Source: Sphingopyxis witflariensis
Lineage (GTDB): Bacteria; Pseudomonadota; Alphaproteobacteria; Sphingomonadales; Sphingomonadaceae
Direction: 5' to 3'
Assembly: GCF_002205635.1 (NCBI RefSeq)
Contig: NZ_NISJ01000011.1
Coordinates: 62,001 to 126,000, forward strand
Length of the DNA: 64,000 bases
The notes below the pieces were generated by a model that had not been told where the DNA came from, did no database searches, and saw nothing but the letters and a program-made list of their open reading frames with translations. The stretch's first letter is position 1. Each line of letters opens with the position of its first letter. The position numbers and the translations under genes were made by a program. Positions 61,425 to 64,000 of the stretch are shown piece by piece.

Positions 61425-64000
61425 TCACTGCGACGGCGACGAAGCCTCGTCTCCCTCTGCCAACGGCAGCAGTTTCTCACGAATTTCGCGAACGATGATG
61501 GCGGGAATATCCATACCCTCAAATTGGGCATTACGTTCAGCAACCCAGGCGCGGCAGGATTCCTTGGTCAAATCGTCGCGGGCGATCTTCTCATAGAGCG
61601 TGACAGCAGTCATACGGGATAGGCCCAACTCCATCAATGACAATAGCGTTACGCTAGACACACCAAACTCCAATTGCGTGCCTATGTCGAGGTCGTCTTC
61701 AATAAGATCCTCTCGCCCGATCTCCCGCAAATGCAAATACAGAATATCCATATATGCCGAGAGATATTTCGGTGCGCGAAACCGCGCGATCTGCTCTACA
61801 AGCTCCATTGTGTCTCGGATGAGCTGGGGCAGCTTGTAGGGCTTGTTGTATTTTTTGTGATAGTCGATGTTCTTCCGGATCATTGCGGCTAGCGAGTAGC
61901 CCTGAAGCCACTGGACGACGATGAGCGCGTGAAGTGGGATTATTCCATCCGGCTGAAACGCTGGAAAAAGGTTCTCGTTGATCCGGCGCATGATCGTGAC
62001 AAACCGGTCGTAGCTGTCTTGGCTCTCGACCTTTGCGGGCATCAGATTTTCGATGTCCTTCTCGTAGGCACGTAGAGCGTCAAGCAACTGCTGAAGCCCC
62101 AAGGCGCTCACCCCGGGATGCCTCTCCGCGATGTCGGGCCCGATTTCGATTTGACCTGCGATCGCTCCCAGACGGCCGTCCAGCTCCGCAATCGTCTGGG
62201 GACTATGCCTTTTTGCAAAGCTCGCATGAGAAATAGAGCCTAGCCGTAAGTATGTGGCGAGAAGATAAGCCCCTACTTGCTCATATTTTCCGGTGTCGGC
62301 GATTTCCACTAGGGGAGTGTCCAACCTTTGGCCGAGGTAACCAATTATTCCGTCGCGAGACTCCAGCACGGCGTCGCTTTCGCGCTGGATCGGATAGCGT
62401 GATCGGACCGGAACCCCAGTCGGCCAAGCATTCGCATCGTCCGGATCGATACAAATGATGTTGCCCTGAAACTCATCACCCCACCGACCAGCGCGGCCTG
62501 CCAAGTTCCAAAAGTCGTGAGGTTCCATTGGATGGCCTACGCCCTTTCTCGGGCCGCGCACGACAATCGTCCGGCAAGACAAGTTTACACCTTCGATGAG
62601 GGTGGATGTGCAGACTAGGAAGCGGATTTTTCCGCTTCGGAAAAGGCGCTCAACCTCGAGCCGGATCAAAGAGGGCATATTGCCGTAGTGAAAGGCCACG
62701 CCCTTCTCGACTAGAGAAGCCAAGGCGAAGTTTGGGTGAACTCCCTTTCGAGCGAGGTCGGCAAGCTCGCTCAGTTCCTCGTCTTGGCCGCCCATTGGCG
62801 GAATCAACTGGCTGATCAGAGCAGCGATCTCCTCCGCCTGACCGGCTTTATTCGCGTAAACGAGAGTTCCGCCGCGTTCGCCCACTGCGGCTGCGATAAA
62901 GGCGATCTTTTTCGAAACACCGCCAGGGGTGCTCGCTAAACTCAGCCTTCCGATCGGTAGAAGTGCTTCGCCGTGCCGAAGTGAGAGATCCCACAATTGT
63001 GGTTTGCGCGGCGCCTGCTGGGCGATGATAAGATTCTGGATAACCGTCGGAGAGTCACTATCGACGGCAGCGACCTTCGCATCAACAGGGGCGTCCGCTA
63101 ATAATTCCTCAGGATTCTGCGTTGCCGGGCTAATGAACACGACCTTCAGAGCAGAATTGGCCCGCTCCACTCTTTCGATCGCGTCTTGAAGGATTACTCC
63201 TCGCTGATTGTCTCCGATCTTATGCGCCTCATCCACGATGAGCAGATCAACGTTTACATCTTTTCCGAGCACGTTCGCCAAGAGATGCAGGCGCTCCTGC
63301 GTAAACACCAGAATCAGCTTCTTTCCACCGGCGGTGGCTGCGCCATACTTTTCCCGGAGAGGGAGCGAAGAGACCTCCATATCGCCAGCTTTTCCCAGCA
63401 GCGCCGCCAAGTTGCTCTCGATCTCCGAAACCAAAGCTCGCGTGGGTGCCAGATAAACCGCGACCTTGGTGCTTTCTGATCGCATGTGATCGATGAGCCA
63501 CTGCAACACGAGGAACGTCTTACCTGACGCCGTCGGCGCGGAGGCGGAGAGCCAAGAATGGCTGTTGGCGTTCTCCCAAAATCTTTGCTGGAAATCGTTG
63601 ACCTGAATCCAGCGGCCACTCGATTCAACTAGGACCGATTGCTCGATCTGGCGGCGCTGCACCTCCATGCGAAGGGCCAAGCCAAGCCGACCCTCCAAAT
63701 CGTACTCCAGAAGGTTGCGATCATTCGCAAGCGCAACTGCGCGAAAATTCGAAAGCTTGCCCAAGAGAACAGCGCCAGCATCATTGACCGGTTGGCTGTT
63801 GCCCAAAGTCACGGCGCCGGTCGCGATGCGAAGAGCCGCCTCCTGATGCGCGCGCTCTTTGGATCGCGCCAAAATACTTCCTGCGAAAAGGAGGCGGCTC
63901 CAATCGATCGGCGCAGCGTCACCTTCAGGATCTTCGACAAGGTTGTCGAGTTCCGTTCTCACGGTGCGCCGTGTCAGAGCATCAACTTCCACATTGATGC
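61425..64000 (-). CDS. DEAD/DEAH-box helicase, Hachiman HamB-like (5' end outside window)
   Basis: A superfamily 2 helicase of at least 855 residues. Motif I is SASAPTASGKTFLVLQWL, Ia is YLAPTRALVSE, II is LLIVDEAHKIGDNQRG, III is VFISPATQNPEELL, and the second RecA domain has VCTSTLIEGVNL and HDFWNLAGRAGRWG. These motifs and the TQERLHLL segment resemble HamB of the Hachiman defence system. The frame is open to the right edge; a GTG at 63992 could be a start but has no ribosome site, so the protein probably continues. HamA (DUF1837) would be expected just beyond base 64000. A DUF3223 gene follows in the operon. Confidence 0.8.
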   Translation of the reverse strand, partial: INVEVDALTRRTVRTELDNLVEDPEGDAAPIDWSRLLFAGSILARSKERAHQEAALRIATGAVTLGNSQPVNDAGAVLLGKLSNFRAVALANDRNLLEYDLEGRLGLALRMEVQRRQIEQSVLVESSGRWIQVNDFQQRFWENANSHSWLSASAPTASGKTFLVLQWLIDHMRSESTKVAVYLAPTRALVSEIESNLAALLGKAGDMEVSSLPLREKYGAATAGGKKLILVFTQERLHLLANVLGKDVNVDLLIVDEAHKIGDNQRGVILQDAIERVERANSALKVVFISPATQNPEELLADAPVDAKVAAVDSDSPTVIQNLIIAQQAPRKPQLWDLSLRHGEALLPIGRLSLASTPGGVSKKIAFIAAAVGERGGTLVYANKAGQAEEIAALISQLIPPMGGQDEELSELADLARKGVHPNFALASLVEKGVAFHYGNMPSLIRLEVERLFRSGKIRFLVCTSTLIEGVNLSCRTIVVRGPRKGVGHPMEPHDFWNLAGRAGRWGDEFQGNIICIDPDDANAWPTGVPVRSRYPIQRESDAVLESRDGIIGYLGQRLDTPLVEIADTGKYEQVGAYLLATYLRLGSISHASFAKRHSPQTIAELDGRLGAIAGQIEIGPDIAERHPGVSALGLQQLLDALRAYEKDIENLMPAKVESQDSYDRFVTIMRRINENLFPAFQPDGIIPLHALIVVQWLQGYSLAAMIRKNIDYHKKYNKPYKLPQLIRDTMELVEQIARFRAPKYLSAYMDILYLHLREIGREDLIEDDLDIGTQLEFGVSSVTLLSLMELGLSRMTAVTLYEKIARDDLTKESCRAWVAERNAQFEGMDIPAIIVREIREKLLPLAEGDEASSPSQ

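Overview
The window is high-GC DNA from an alphaproteobacterium, most likely a sphingomonad (Sphingopyxis-like). This is an inference from protein family content: a TonB receptor beside P450/ferredoxin and SDR genes, a LapA-like adhesin with its own type I exporter, and an accessory zone of DUF736, AlpA and ArdC-like genes with IS3, IS110 and IS91 elements. No rRNA or intact tRNA gene was found.

1-17.3 kb is a catabolic cluster. An IS3 element cuts a TonB-dependent receptor gene. Then come a 2Fe-2S ferredoxin and P450 pair, an XRE regulator, a Dabb-domain protein with an unknown overlapping partner, a quinone oxidoreductase, four SDRs, an alpha/beta hydrolase, two NTF2/SnoaL-fold proteins, LuxR and two Lrp regulators, a Baeyer-Villiger-type flavin monooxygenase and a decayed thioesterase. 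Together they read as hydroxylation, alcohol oxidation, ketone-to-lactone conversion and ester hydrolysis of an unidentified, probably cyclic, hydrophobic substrate.

17.3-39.3 kb is a surface-adhesion locus. A 3807-residue VCBS/VWA/RTX adhesin is followed on the same strand by OmpA-like, TolC-like, ABC exporter, SleB-type cell-wall hydrolase and HlyD-like genes. A LapG-like periplasmic protease gene converges on the end of this operon. Two PilZ-type genes lie upstream of the adhesin, one of them fused to an XRE DNA-binding domain, which suggests control by cyclic di-GMP. No LapD gene is present.

39.3-42.8 kb is ordinary chromosome: gdhA, an HPP-family membrane protein, and a decayed unknown gene ending in a large inverted repeat.

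42.86-53.6 kb is a composite integrative element bounded by exact 24-bp direct repeats that match the 3' end of a tRNA, probably tRNA-Gln. It holds two tandem tyrosine recombinases, a broken IS110, a truncated nucleotidyltransferase, a sigma-like HTH gene, an ArdC-like gene, AlpA, DUF736, a group II intron with its maturase, and a P4-type integrase just inside the right repeat. The intron has inserted into the Shine-Dalgarno of the DUF736 gene.

53.7-64 kb is a second accessory block: a large integrase, an IS91-type transposase with a tyrosine recombinase, an RloC/PrrC-like AAA_13 ATPase, a DUF3223 (DCL-family) protein and a DEAH helicase resembling Hachiman HamB that runs off the right edge. 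The last three look like a defence island and are the best candidates for an undescribed system.
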